DNA of 43,513 bases, taken from an uncultured Pseudoxanthomonas sp. Lineage in GTDB: Bacteria > Pseudomonadota > Gammaproteobacteria > Xanthomonadales > Xanthomonadaceae. Below the pieces are notes generated by a model. The model saw nothing but the letters and a program-made list of their open reading frames with translations, did no database searches and was not told the DNA's origin. The translations under genes and the position numbers were made by a program. Below are positions 25,730 to 33,914 of the stretch, one piece after another; position 1 is the stretch's first letter, and each line of letters opens with the position of its first letter. Location: assembly GCA_946886405.1 (NCBI GenBank), contig CAMPIO010000023.1, forward strand, positions 1-43,513, in the 5' to 3' direction.

Positions 25730-26293
25730 TTATGGTGCAGCCTTCCTGCGCGATGCACGTTTGGCGGGCGTTTTCTTCGCGGCTGGCGCCGGTTTTTTGG
25801 CGGTCGTGGCCTTGCGCGGGCGTGCGGCGCGCGTCGACTTCACGGCGGGTGCGCCACCCAGCTTGCGCAGCTCGGCATTCAGTGCGTCCACGCGGTCGAT
25901 CAGCGCGGACAGGTCTTCGCGACTGGGGACTTCGAGGCGACGCAGTGCGCGGTGCACGCGTTCCTCGAACACCTTCTCCAGGCGATCCCACGTGTCGGAT
26001 GCGCGCTCACGTGCCTGGCCCACCGTGGTTTCCACCGCATCGCGCATGGCCTGCGCCTTGCCGCCGGCCGCTTTGCGCGTGACGTGTTCCAGGGACAGCC
26101 CTTCCTTCACCAGCGTTTCGAACAGCTTGGTGCCCTCGGCCTGTGCACGACCGAACGCGCCGACACCTGCCAACCACACCTGCTGCGCGGATTCGCCCAG
26201 GCGCTTGGACATCTGTTCGGCCTGCGCCTGCAGGTCTTCATTCTTGGAAGCGGAAGCGGTCTTCTTGCGTGCGGATTTCTTCAGCGTGGCCAT
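25730..26293 (-). CDS. Phasin family protein
   Basis: This 187-residue protein is a second phasin-like granule protein. Residues 35-75 (ESAQQVWLAGVGAFGRAQAEGTKLFETLVKEG) match the PhaI/PhaF core, and a helical segment follows (VGQARERASDTWDRLEKVFEERVHRALRRLEVPSREDLSALIDRVDALNAELRKLGG) with heptads suited to oligomerisation. Both ends are Lys/Ala-rich, the C-terminal one with AAKK-type repeats. It follows the patatin-like gene in the same direction. The related protein at 18856-19266 lies seven kilobases away. No PHA synthase (phaC) is in the window, so the polymer itself is unproven. Confidence 0.85.
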   Translation of the reverse strand: MATLKKSARKKTASASKNEDLQAQAEQMSKRLGESAQQVWLAGVGAFGRAQAEGTKLFETLVKEGLSLEHVTRKAAGGKAQAMRDAVETTVGQARERASDTWDRLEKVFEERVHRALRRLEVPSREDLSALIDRVDALNAELRKLGGAPAVKSTRAARPRKATTAKKPAPAAKKTPAKRASRRKAAP

Positions 26294-26388
26294 GGCGTTC
26301 CGTCGTGTCGTTGGAGAAGGGAGTGCGCGCCAGAATCGACGGCGCGTCTAGAGTTTTCACACCAGCCGGTGATGCGTCCGTGATCGGC

Positions 26389-27633
26389 TCAGGAACCCAG
26401 CGTCGCCCGGCGGCGCGACACCAACTGGTCCACATCGTCCAACGCACGGCGCAGGCGGGCCGTGGTCTCGGTCATGCGCGGGGTCACGTCCAGGCCGTCG
26501 AGGATCGAACGGTGGCGGCTGTTGACGATGTCCTCGTTGTAGCGGATGCCGTGGGCGGCCAGCATCGGCTTGAGCACGGCGGCGCGCTTGCGAAGGTCGG
26601 CCAGCGTGTTGCGGTAGGCCAGCTGGCACACGCGGTGGCGCGAGGAGAAGCTGAAAAGATTGGTGAAGAACAGCTCGCTGTCGTCAGAATTCGGTTCGAA
26701 CACCAGCTGGTCGATGTCCGGGTAGCGATGCGGGTACTTCTCCATGCCGATCTGCATGCGCGACTGCAGCAGGGTGCGCAGTGTCTGCGACAGCACGGCG
26801 GGCAGCCCGCCGCTGGCCAATCCGACCTGTTCGGCCTGGTCCGCCTGCGGCGCGGCCTGGTTGGCGTCGAACGGGACCAGCGGATTGATGCCGATCATCA
26901 GGTCGATGCCACGGTCCAGCACGGTGCTGGCGTGCATCGTGCGGCGCAGCGCACCATCGAGGAAATGCCTGCCGCCGATCTCTACCGGCGGATACAGGCC
27001 GGGCAGGGCGGAGCTGGCCTGCACGGCGCGTGAGATCGGGATGTCGTCCCAGCCCTTTTCACCGAACCGCACGGCCTCGCCGCTGTCCAGATCAACCGCC
27101 ACCACGAACAGGTCCGCGTCCAGGGTACGGAAATCGTTGCTGCGGCCACGGCGGCTGAAGATGTCGCGCAGGAAGCGCTCCACTTCCTCGTTGTCGAAGA
27201 TGCCGGTCGGCACCAGCCCGCCAAAGCGCAGGAACAGGTCCGACCAGCGCGTCGCGCGACGCGGATTGCGTACCAGCCGCTGCAGCCAGTCGGCATACAG
27301 GCCCGGCAGGCTGGCGGCGCGCCGCAGGTACTCGCCGACATTGGGGCGCAGGAAAGTCTCGGGGCGGAATTCGGCGTCGTCGCTGGTGCCGGTGATGAAG
27401 ATGCGGCACATCTCCGCCGTACCCATGCGGTTGGCGAGCCCGGCTGCGAGGAAGGCCCCCGAACTGACGCCCACGTAGCAGTCCATTCGGGTCAGGTCCA
27501 GGCCGTCCAGCGCTTCGTCCAGGGCGCGCAGCGCGCCGAGTTCGTACATGCCGCCGATGGGACCGCCGCCGGCGATGGCCAGCCCGATCTTGCCGTTGTG
27601 GCCCCGCTGCCGCGCGCTGTGGATCGAAAGCAT
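26389..27633 (-). CDS. Patatin-like phospholipase/acyl hydrolase
   Basis: This 414-residue protein has the complete patatin dyad. The oxyanion loop GGGPIGG is at residues 22-28, the GxSxG nucleophile elbow is GVSSG (55-59, Ser57), and a later DG motif (HFLDGALRR) supplies the Asp. The C-terminal region (about 270-414) is an extension with the SRHRVCQLAYRNTLADLRKR helix. No signal peptide is seen, so it should act in the cytoplasm or on granule/membrane lipids. It lies next to a phasin, and patatin proteins recur near PHA genes, but the substrate (phospholipid, neutral lipid or polymer) cannot be read from sequence. Confidence 0.88.
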   Translation of the reverse strand: MLSIHSARQRGHNGKIGLAIAGGGPIGGMYELGALRALDEALDGLDLTRMDCYVGVSSGAFLAAGLANRMGTAEMCRIFITGTSDDAEFRPETFLRPNVGEYLRRAASLPGLYADWLQRLVRNPRRATRWSDLFLRFGGLVPTGIFDNEEVERFLRDIFSRRGRSNDFRTLDADLFVVAVDLDSGEAVRFGEKGWDDIPISRAVQASSALPGLYPPVEIGGRHFLDGALRRTMHASTVLDRGIDLMIGINPLVPFDANQAAPQADQAEQVGLASGGLPAVLSQTLRTLLQSRMQIGMEKYPHRYPDIDQLVFEPNSDDSELFFTNLFSFSSRHRVCQLAYRNTLADLRKRAAVLKPMLAAHGIRYNEDIVNSRHRSILDGLDVTPRMTETTARLRRALDDVDQLVSRRRATLGS

Positions 27634-27720
27634 GTACTACCCGTGGTGACCTTGCCGCCCGAGTGTAGCCGACCGGTCGCCGGGTTGCGGTGGTCGCGCC
27701 GGCTCGGGATCATGGGGTCC

Positions 27721-28437
27721 ATGGCCCGAGGAAATCCGCTGATCGAACGTGTGGGCAGGCGCCTGGCTTGGCACCAGGCCGCGCATGACCCGGTGCAGCA
27801 GCCGCGCAACCGGCTGCGATGGCTGCCGGAGGTGCGACGCTGGCAGGCGATGCGCCTGGAGGACAGCTTCGCGCACTTCCTGAACGATCCCGCGCGGCGT
27901 GCAGCGGCGATGTTCTTCCTGACCGATGTGTACGGCGACCACGATTTCAGCGGGCGCGATGCCAATGTCGCGAAAGTGATGCCGATGATGCAGCGCCTGC
28001 TGCCCGGCGCGGTGCTGGAGACGGTGGCCTATGGCATCGAACTGGGCGTGCTGACGCACGCGCTGGACATGCGCATGGCCGAGGCGCTGCACCGTCTGGC
28101 GCCCAGTCGCCGCAAGCTGGATGCCGAGCTCTATGGCCTGGCTTATCGCGAGGTGGGCTTGCCGCGCCTGCGCGGCCATCAGATCGATCTGATCGCGGAA
28201 GTGGGCGTGGGTCTGGCCGGCGCGGTGAAGACCCCCGGCGTGTCCACGCTGCTCAAGCTGTCGCGGGGCCCGGCCAAGGCGACCGGACTGGGCGAGTTGC
28301 AGGGGTTCCTCGAACGCGGCTTCGCGGCGTTCGCGGCGCTGGGGGATGGCAAGGCGTTCGTGCGCGATATCGAACGGGCGGAGCGGGCGGTATCGCGCCG
28401 GCTGTTCGCCGGCGATCCGGACCCGTTCCGCGACTAG
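27721..28437 (+). CDS. FFLEELY-motif-like protein, function unknown
   Basis: This 238-residue cytoplasmic protein carries AAMFFLTDVYGDHDFSGRDANVAKVMPMM near residues 58-88, matching the FFLEELY-type family in which FFLxxLYG...DFxxRD is the signature. The rest is helical and charged, without membrane segments. The family is often found beside PHA and lipid genes in gammaproteobacteria, which fits here, but no activity is known to me. An in-frame ATG nine bases upstream (27712) is an equally possible start. It converges with the PHA-system gene downstream, with stops overlapping by three to four bases. Confidence 0.72.
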   Translation: MARGNPLIERVGRRLAWHQAAHDPVQQPRNRLRWLPEVRRWQAMRLEDSFAHFLNDPARRAAAMFFLTDVYGDHDFSGRDANVAKVMPMMQRLLPGAVLETVAYGIELGVLTHALDMRMAEALHRLAPSRRKLDAELYGLAYREVGLPRLRGHQIDLIAEVGVGLAGAVKTPGVSTLLKLSRGPAKATGLGELQGFLERGFAAFAALGDGKAFVRDIERAERAVSRRLFAGDPDPFRD

Positions 28438-28709
28438 TCGAACTTCTCGCTCAGCACCCGTCGGATCTCGGTCTCGATGGGCCCCTTCATCGCTGACAGC
28501 AGGAAGCCCAGGTTGGCGGTGACGCGCAGTTTGTCGGCGAGCAGCGCGATCTTGCCCTCCACGCCGGAGCGGCTGAAGTTGAGCGTATCGCCGTCCCAGC
28601 CGTAGTCCATGTCGAAACGCTCGGCGAGCTTCTTCGCGACGCCTTCGACGGCCTTGCGCGCCTGCGCGGGCGTTTTGGAATGCGGGTGCTGGATATCGAT
28701 ACTGGCCAT
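28434..28709 (-). CDS. Polyhydroxyalkanoate-system small protein
   Basis: This 91-residue protein begins MASIDIQHPHSKTPAQARKAVEGVAKKLAERFDMDYGWDGD. The pattern of an early HPH, a helix, then a YxWxGDxLxFSRSGVEG strand region matches the PHA-granule-region protein family seen next to PHA genes. It is soluble, and no catalytic motif is visible. AGGAG eight bases before the ATG fixes the start. It converges with the FFLEELY-type gene. Taken with two phasins and the patatin, it supports a granule-related neighbourhood, though no polymer-synthesis gene is present. Confidence 0.8.
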   Translation of the reverse strand: MASIDIQHPHSKTPAQARKAVEGVAKKLAERFDMDYGWDGDTLNFSRSGVEGKIALLADKLRVTANLGFLLSAMKGPIETEIRRVLSEKFD

Positions 28710-28808
28710 GCGCGGGCTCCTCTGAAGAACCGTCATTCTGCGCGGCGTGGCATGAAGATGCCAAGCCGGGGCTGCCGCCCGCGTGCCAACCTGCTAGGCT
28801 CCCGTCGC

Positions 28809-29612
28809 GTGCAGAACCTCAGACTTCATTTCGGCAACCGCTCCGCGCCTGATCGGCCGCTCACCACCGGTGTGCACCGCATCGTGCGCGAAGCTGCGGG
28901 CACGATCGGCGTAGGGGATGCGCCGCAGGGCGCGCTGCTGGCCCAGATCTGCGTCGATCGGCGAGGGCTGTGGCTGCAGGTGGCCAACGGCATGCGCGGC
29001 GTGCACATCAATGGCCGGCCGGTGAAGCGCATGGCGGTGCTCCGGCCCGGCGATGCGGTCTACGTGGAAGGCGTCGAGCTGTTGCTGCAGTCCGGATACG
29101 CGCCTGCCTCGGAACTGCACGACAGCGATGCCGGCCAGGGCGATGCGCGCGTCGTGCTGCGCGGCTTGGGCGGCAAGTACCACGGCAGGAGCGTCTCGCT
29201 GGAACAGCCACGCCTCGTGGGCCGTGCACGCGACGCGCATATCCGCATCGACGACCCCGGCTTCGCCGAACGGCATGCGCGGCTCGAACTGCGCGGTGAG
29301 CGGGTGCTGCTGCGCGACCTGGGATCGTCCGAAGGCACGCGCGTCAATGGCATCGCGGTGCGGGATGCGCTGCTTTCTGCTGGCGACCAGATCGTCTTCG
29401 ATGCCCAGCACCGCTTCGTGCTGGAAGTGCCGTGGGCACCGACGGCCAGGGTTGAAGAACCCGCCGCGCTGGAGGATGACGGCGTGGATGCTTCGATGGG
29501 CGACGCACGCAGCCCATCCGGCGCCTCGGCGCTTCGCTGGCCCTGGTTGCTGCTGGCGGCGCTGCTGATGGCGGGCGCGCTCAGCGCCCTGCTGCTGTTC
29601 GGCGCGGGCTGA
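28809..29612 (+). CDS. FHA-domain membrane protein
   Basis: This 267-residue protein starts with GTG at 28809 (VQNLRLHFGNRSAPDRPL). A first domain (about 1-120) has a weak FHA-like pattern with VHINGRPVKRM. The second (about 125-215) is a clear FHA domain: LVGRARDAHIRIDDPGFAERHARLELRG...DLGSSEGTRVNG, with the GR, H and NG phosphothreonine-binding positions present. A single transmembrane segment lies at the C-terminus (PWLLLAALLMAGALSALLLF). It therefore presents FHA domains on the cytoplasmic side. It overlaps the convergent msrQ gene by 32 bases. The kinase partner is unknown. Confidence 0.8.
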   Translation: MQNLRLHFGNRSAPDRPLTTGVHRIVREAAGTIGVGDAPQGALLAQICVDRRGLWLQVANGMRGVHINGRPVKRMAVLRPGDAVYVEGVELLLQSGYAPASELHDSDAGQGDARVVLRGLGGKYHGRSVSLEQPRLVGRARDAHIRIDDPGFAERHARLELRGERVLLRDLGSSEGTRVNGIAVRDALLSAGDQIVFDAQHRFVLEVPWAPTARVEEPAALEDDGVDASMGDARSPSGASALRWPWLLLAALLMAGALSALLLFGAG

Positions 29613-30210
29613 AGCGCTTCCACGCGCGCCAGCCCAGCAGCGCGGCGAGGATCACCGCGTACAGCAACGGCTCACGGATGTCGGATTTCACCAGCCACCA
29701 GAAGTGCAGCACGGCCAGCACGCCGATGGCATAGACGAGCTTGTGCAGCTGACCCCAGCGTCGGCCGAGTCGGCGCATCCACCCTTGCGTCGATGTGATG
29801 GCGAGTGGCACCAGCAGCAGCCAGGCGGTGAAGCCGACCGTGATGTACGGCCGCTTGACGATCTCCTCGAAGATCTGCGTCCAGTAACCGCGCAGGTCCA
29901 GCCCCAGGTACACCGCCAGGTGCAGCGTGGCGTAGAAGAAGGCGTAGAGGCCCAGCATGCGCCGGAAGCGCAGCAACACCGGCTGCCCCGTCAGCTGGCG
30001 CAGCGGCGTGACGGCAAGCGCCACCATGAGCAGGCGCAGCGCCCACAGCCCGGTTCGATGTTCGATCTCCGCGACCGGGTCCGCGCCCAGCGCATCGCTG
30101 CCGCGCTGCCAGACATCGAAGAACTGCCACCCGAGGATCGCCAGGGGTGTCAGTGCCAGCGCATGGACCAGGGTCTTGGCCGCGACCAGGCCTGCGGACG
30201 CCTTACGCAT
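29581..30210 (-). CDS. msrQ: MsrQ, haem-containing quinone oxidoreductase subunit
   Basis: MsrQ (209 residues; formerly YedZ) passes electrons from the respiratory chain to the periplasmic MsrP. Six membrane helices are visible, beginning at about residue 12 (LVHALALTPLAILGWQFF). It includes the haem-binding core YAFFYATLHLAVYLGLDL and WGQLHKLVYAIGVLAVLHFWW, each with histidines in the right places. It follows msrP by nine bases in the same operon. Its 3' end runs 32 bases into the convergent FHA gene. Length is normal for the family. Confidence 0.95.
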   Translation of the reverse strand: MRKASAGLVAAKTLVHALALTPLAILGWQFFDVWQRGSDALGADPVAEIEHRTGLWALRLLMVALAVTPLRQLTGQPVLLRFRRMLGLYAFFYATLHLAVYLGLDLRGYWTQIFEEIVKRPYITVGFTAWLLLVPLAITSTQGWMRRLGRRWGQLHKLVYAIGVLAVLHFWWLVKSDIREPLLYAVILAALLGWRAWKRFSPRRTAAGR

Positions 30211-30219
30211 CGCGTCGAC

Positions 30220-31188
30220 TCAGTACCATTTCTTCAGGTCCATGCCCGCGTACATCGAGGCGACCTGGTCGCCATAGCCGTTGAAAACGCGTGTGGGGAT
30301 GCGGTCGACGAACAGCCTGCTCTGCGTGCCGGCGATGCGGCGCTCGGTCTTCTGGCTCCAGCGCGGGTGGTCGACGCTCGGGTTGACGTTGGAGAAGAAC
30401 CCGTACTCCGACGGTTGCAGGTCGTGCCACGCGGTTTCCGGCATGCGTTCGACGAATTTGATCTCCACGATCGACTTGATGCTCTTGAAGCCGTACTTCC
30501 ACGGCACCACCAACCGCAGCGGGGCGCCGTTCTGCTGCGGCAACGGCTTACCGTACAGGCCGGTGGCCAGCAGGGTGAGCGGGTGCATGGCTTCGTCGAT
30601 GCGCAGGCCTTCGCGGTAGGGCCAGTTGATGGAGGAATAGCGTACGCCGGGCATCTGCACCGGGTCGGCCAGGGTGGTGAAGGCGACGTACTTGGCCTTC
30701 GACGTCGGCTGGAACTTCTTCAGTACGTCGGCCAGCGGCACGCCCAGCCACGGGATCACCATGGACCAGCCTTCCACACAACGCAGCCGGTAGATGCGCT
30801 CCTGCGGTGCCAGGCCTTTCACCAGGTCCTCCAGCGACAGCTTGCCCGGCTTCGCGCATTCTCCGCCCACCACCACCGACCAGGGCGAGGTCTTCAGCGT
30901 TTTGCGTGCGGTGGACGGGTCGGCTTTGCCGGTGCCGAACTCGTAGAAATTGTTGTAGCTGGCCACGTCTTCGTAACGCGTCAGGGTCTCCGTGGTACGG
31001 AATCCCGAGCGGGCCTGTTCCGGCGTCACCACGGGTCTGGGCGGTGCGGGGGGCTCGGCTTCCGCGCATCCTGCCAGGGCAAGGGCCGGCGCGGCGGCGA
31101 AGGCCTGGAGCAGGCGACGGCGATCCCGATAGACCGATTCGTCGGTGACTTCGGAGGCGGGAATCCTCAGGGCGTCGCGCAATGACAT
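30220..31188 (-). CDS. msrP: MsrP, periplasmic methionine sulfoxide reductase (molybdoenzyme)
   Basis: MsrP (322 residues; formerly YedY) repairs oxidised methionine in periplasmic proteins using a molybdopterin cofactor. The Mo ligand is C137 in [30 protein letters not shown] and [20 protein letters not shown] are near-identical to the E. coli protein as I recall it. The N-terminus has a twin-arginine segment (RDRRRLLQ, 21-28) and then LALAGC, a lipobox-like site at C41. The ATG at 31188 has GGAG six bases upstream, better than the one at 31194. It is the first gene of msrP-msrQ. Confidence 0.95.
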   Translation of the reverse strand: MSLRDALRIPASEVTDESVYRDRRRLLQAFAAAPALALAGCAEAEPPAPPRPVVTPEQARSGFRTTETLTRYEDVASYNNFYEFGTGKADPSTARKTLKTSPWSVVVGGECAKPGKLSLEDLVKGLAPQERIYRLRCVEGWSMVIPWLGVPLADVLKKFQPTSKAKYVAFTTLADPVQMPGVRYSSINWPYREGLRIDEAMHPLTLLATGLYGKPLPQQNGAPLRLVVPWKYGFKSIKSIVEIKFVERMPETAWHDLQPSEYGFFSNVNPSVDHPRWSQKTERRIAGTQSRLFVDRIPTRVFNGYGDQVASMYAGMDLKKWY

Positions 31189-31386
31189 GGACATCTCCGG
31201 CAGGGGGTAGCGGTTGGACGACCTTCGCGTCCGAAAATTCCCGCGCAAGCGATCGAACAGCAGCGTATACGCACCCGGGTGATCGCGGGATGCACGGCGT
31301 ACGCGATTCATGCCCGCGCGTCCGCTTCGTTGCCCCTGCAACTGATGCGCTGCGGCATACTACGGGTCCTCCTGTTCAGGTGCCCC

Positions 31387-32472
31387 ATGACGCGCGCGTT
31401 CAACTTCAGTGCCGGCCCCGCCACGTTGCCCGAGTCCGTGCTGCGGCAGGCCCAGGCCGAGATGCTCGACTGGAACGGCATCGGCGCGTCCATCGTGGAG
31501 ATCAGCCACCGCAGCCAGGATTTCATCGCGGTGGCGGCCGAAGCCGAGGCGGACCTGCGCGCACTGGTCGGCATCCCGGACGACTATGCGGTGCTGTTCC
31601 TGTCCGGTGGCGCCACGACCCACCAAGCCCTGCTGGCGCTGAACTTCGCTGCCCCAGGCCAAGTGGTGGATTACGTGGTGACCGGGCACTGGGGCAAGAC
31701 CGCCATCAAGCAGGCCAGGCCGTACTGCACCGTCAACATCGCGGCCGATGGCGAGGCCGGCGGCTTCCACGACATCCCGGCGCGCGACACCTGGCAGCTC
31801 ACGCCGGGTGCGGCCTACGTGCACATCACCGCGAACGAGACCATCCACGGCGTCGAGTTTCGAGATACTCCGGATGTGGGCGATGTGCCGTTGTTCGCCG
31901 ACTTCAGTTCGTCGATCGCCTCCGAGCCGCTGGATGTGTCGAAGTACGGCGTGATCTATGCCGGTGCGCAGAAGAACCTCGGCCCGGTTGGCGTGGCGGT
32001 GGTCATCATCCGCAAGGACCTGTTCGAACGGAGCGGCCAGCCGCGCGCCGACATCTTCGATTACCGCTCGCACGCCGCGCGCGACTCCATGCTCAACACG
32101 CCGCCGACCTGGAACTGGTACCTGGCCGGGCTGGTGTTCAAGTGGATGCTGGCCCAAGGCGGCGTGGCCGAGTTCGCGCGCCGCAACGCCATGAAGTCGT
32201 CGCTGGTCTATGGCGCCATCGATGCGTCGGGCGGCTTCTACCGCAATGACGTGGCGCCGGCCGTGCGCTCGCGGATGAACATCCCGTTCTTCCTGCCCGA
32301 CGAGACGCTGACCTCCCGCTTCGTGGCCGAATCCAAGGCGGCCGGCCTGCTGGCGCTGAAGGGGCACAAGGCGGTCGGTGGCATCCGCGCCTCGCTGTAC
32401 AACGCGCTGCCGGTGGAAGGTGCGCAGGCGCTGGTGCAGTTCATGCGCGATTTCCAGCAACGCAACGGATGA
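31387..32472 (+). CDS. serC: SerC, phosphoserine aminotransferase
   Basis: SerC (361 residues) converts 3-phosphohydroxypyruvate to phosphoserine, and acts in pyridoxal phosphate synthesis. The start [19 protein letters not shown] is typical, the PLP-binding lysine lies in [10 protein letters not shown], and the C-terminal [23 protein letters not shown] is the standard ending. Length matches E. coli SerC (362). It is first in the serC-pheA-aroA run, a part of the aromatic supra-operon known in Pseudomonas and xanthomonads. A repeat pair separates it from pheA. Confidence 0.97.
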   Translation: MTRAFNFSAGPATLPESVLRQAQAEMLDWNGIGASIVEISHRSQDFIAVAAEAEADLRALVGIPDDYAVLFLSGGATTHQALLALNFAAPGQVVDYVVTGHWGKTAIKQARPYCTVNIAADGEAGGFHDIPARDTWQLTPGAAYVHITANETIHGVEFRDTPDVGDVPLFADFSSSIASEPLDVSKYGVIYAGAQKNLGPVGVAVVIIRKDLFERSGQPRADIFDYRSHAARDSMLNTPPTWNWYLAGLVFKWMLAQGGVAEFARRNAMKSSLVYGAIDASGGFYRNDVAPAVRSRMNIPFFLPDETLTSRFVAESKAAGLLALKGHKAVGGIRASLYNALPVEGAQALVQFMRDFQQRNG

Positions 32473-32485
32473 GTCGAGTCGTTGT

Positions 32486-32544
32486 TGTAGGAGCGACGTA
32501 AGTCGCGACCGTCAACCTTCCGGTCGCGTTACGTCGCTTCTACA
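32486..32544. repeat. TGTAGGAGCG-family inverted repeat pair
   Basis: A forward copy (32486-32510, TGTAGGAGCGACGTAAGTCG...) and an inverted copy (32522-32544) form a large hairpin between serC and pheA. The same family occurs at 35231-35361 and 38454-38576. Confidence 0.85.
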
Positions 32545-32570
32545 GAAAGCATCCCCAGGAAACTTGAAAC

Positions 32571-33716
32571 ATGGCCTCCAAGCCCAGCAAACCCAGCAAG
32601 AAGCCGGCACCCGGCAAGAAGGCCGAAGCCACGCCCGCCCCGGCGCTCTCCGACGTGCGCGCCAAGATCGACGGCATCGATCGCCAGATCCAGTCGCTGA
32701 TCGCGGAACGTGCCGTCTTCGCCCATCAGGTCGGCAAGGCCAAGGGCAAGCTGGCGGCCGCCGTGGACTACTACCGTCCGGAACGCGAGGCGCAGGTGCT
32801 GCGCATGGTGGTGGACCGCAACGAAGGGCCGCTGTCCGACGAAGTACTGGTGCACGTCTTCCGCGAGATCATGTCCGCCTGCCTGGCTCAGCAGGAACCG
32901 CTGAAGATTGGCTACCTGGGGCCGGAAGGCACCTTCAGCCAGCAGGCCGTGCTGAAGCACTTCGGCCGCTCGGCGCACGGGCTGCCGCTGGCGAGCATCG
33001 AAGAAGTCTTCCAGGAAGTGGCCAGCGGCAACGCCGATTTCGGCGTGGTGCCGGTGGAGAATTCGGGGCAGGGCACCATCCAGATCACCCTGGACATGTT
33101 CCTCACCTCCGACCTGAAGATCTGCGGCGAAGTCGAGTTGCGCGTGCACCAGTTCCTGATGTCGCGTACCGGCCGCATCGACGACATCGAACGCATCTAC
33201 GCGCACCCGCAGTCTTTCGCGCAGACCGCCGGCTGGCTGCGCGCCAACCTGCCGAAGGTGGAGAAGGCGCCGGTGTCGAGCAACGCCGAGGGCGCGCGCC
33301 GTGCACGCGGCAACGACGACGCGGCCGCCATCGGGGGTGAGAGCGCCGCTCACGTGTACGGCCTGAAGAAGGTCGTCATGAGCCCCATCCAGGACGACAA
33401 GGACAACACCACGCGCTTCCTGGTGATCGGCCGCAGCATCTTCCCGCCGTCGGGCCACGACCGGACCTCGGTGCTGGTCTTCATCCACGACAAGCCGGGC
33501 GCCCTGTTCGACGTGCTCAGCCCGTTCGCGCGCCACGGCATCAGCATGAACCGCATCGAGTCGCGCCCGTCGCACCACGCCAAGTGGGAGTACGGCTTCT
33601 TCATCGACCTCGCCGGTCACATCGACGACGAGTCGATGAAGCAGGCACTGGCCGAGCTGAAGCAGCATTCGGCGCAGATCAAGGTGCTGGGGTCGTACCC
33701 GGTCGCGGTGCCTTGA
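32571..33716 (+). CDS. pheA: PheA, chorismate mutase/prephenate dehydratase
   Basis: This 381-residue bifunctional enzyme turns chorismate into phenylpyruvate. Residues about 1-25 are a Lys/Pro-rich extension. An AroQ-type chorismate mutase follows (about 27-105: DVRAKIDGIDRQIQSLIAERA), then prephenate dehydratase (about 112-290: IGYLGPEGTFSQQAV, and the catalytic DNTTRFLVIG). A C-terminal ACT domain has the phenylalanine-binding NRIESRPS motif, so feedback inhibition by phenylalanine is expected. The ATG has AGGAAAC at suitable distance. It lies between serC and aroA. Confidence 0.97.
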   Translation: MASKPSKPSKKPAPGKKAEATPAPALSDVRAKIDGIDRQIQSLIAERAVFAHQVGKAKGKLAAAVDYYRPEREAQVLRMVVDRNEGPLSDEVLVHVFREIMSACLAQQEPLKIGYLGPEGTFSQQAVLKHFGRSAHGLPLASIEEVFQEVASGNADFGVVPVENSGQGTIQITLDMFLTSDLKICGEVELRVHQFLMSRTGRIDDIERIYAHPQSFAQTAGWLRANLPKVEKAPVSSNAEGARRARGNDDAAAIGGESAAHVYGLKKVVMSPIQDDKDNTTRFLVIGRSIFPPSGHDRTSVLVFIHDKPGALFDVLSPFARHGISMNRIESRPSHHAKWEYGFFIDLAGHIDDESMKQALAELKQHSAQIKVLGSYPVAVP

Positions 33717-33757
33717 AAGCCCTCACGAACCCCGTCCGGTCTTGGTATCGCTTCGTT

Positions 33758-33850
33758 CGTCATCCCGGCGAAAGCCGGGACCCATGTTGACGTTGCCTTT
33801 CGCCGGATCAGCAAGATCAAGATGGATCCCGGCTTACGCCGGGATGACGG
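33758..33850. repeat. CGTCATCCCGGC-family inverted repeat pair
   Basis: A forward element (33758-33784, CGTCATCCCGGCGAAAGCC...) and an inverted element (33824-33850) flank 39 bases between pheA and aroA. Each arm is itself a small hairpin (CCCGGC...GCCGGG). This resembles a widespread proteobacterial intergenic repeat and may act as a post-transcriptional stabiliser or partial terminator. Confidence 0.8.
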
Positions 33851-33914
33851 CAACCTCCTGTCAACCGTCCAGACTTCCGTTTCCTTCTATCCCCGTAACA
33901 CGCAGCGAATTCCC

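Noticed and set aside
25510..25758. Small minus-strand coding frame beyond the phasin
   Set aside because: It overlaps the phasin terminator hairpin, has no ribosome-binding site and no recognisable pattern.
31279..31386. Upstream-extended start for serC
   Set aside because: The 36 added residues lack family similarity, while [15 protein letters not shown] is the standard SerC start.
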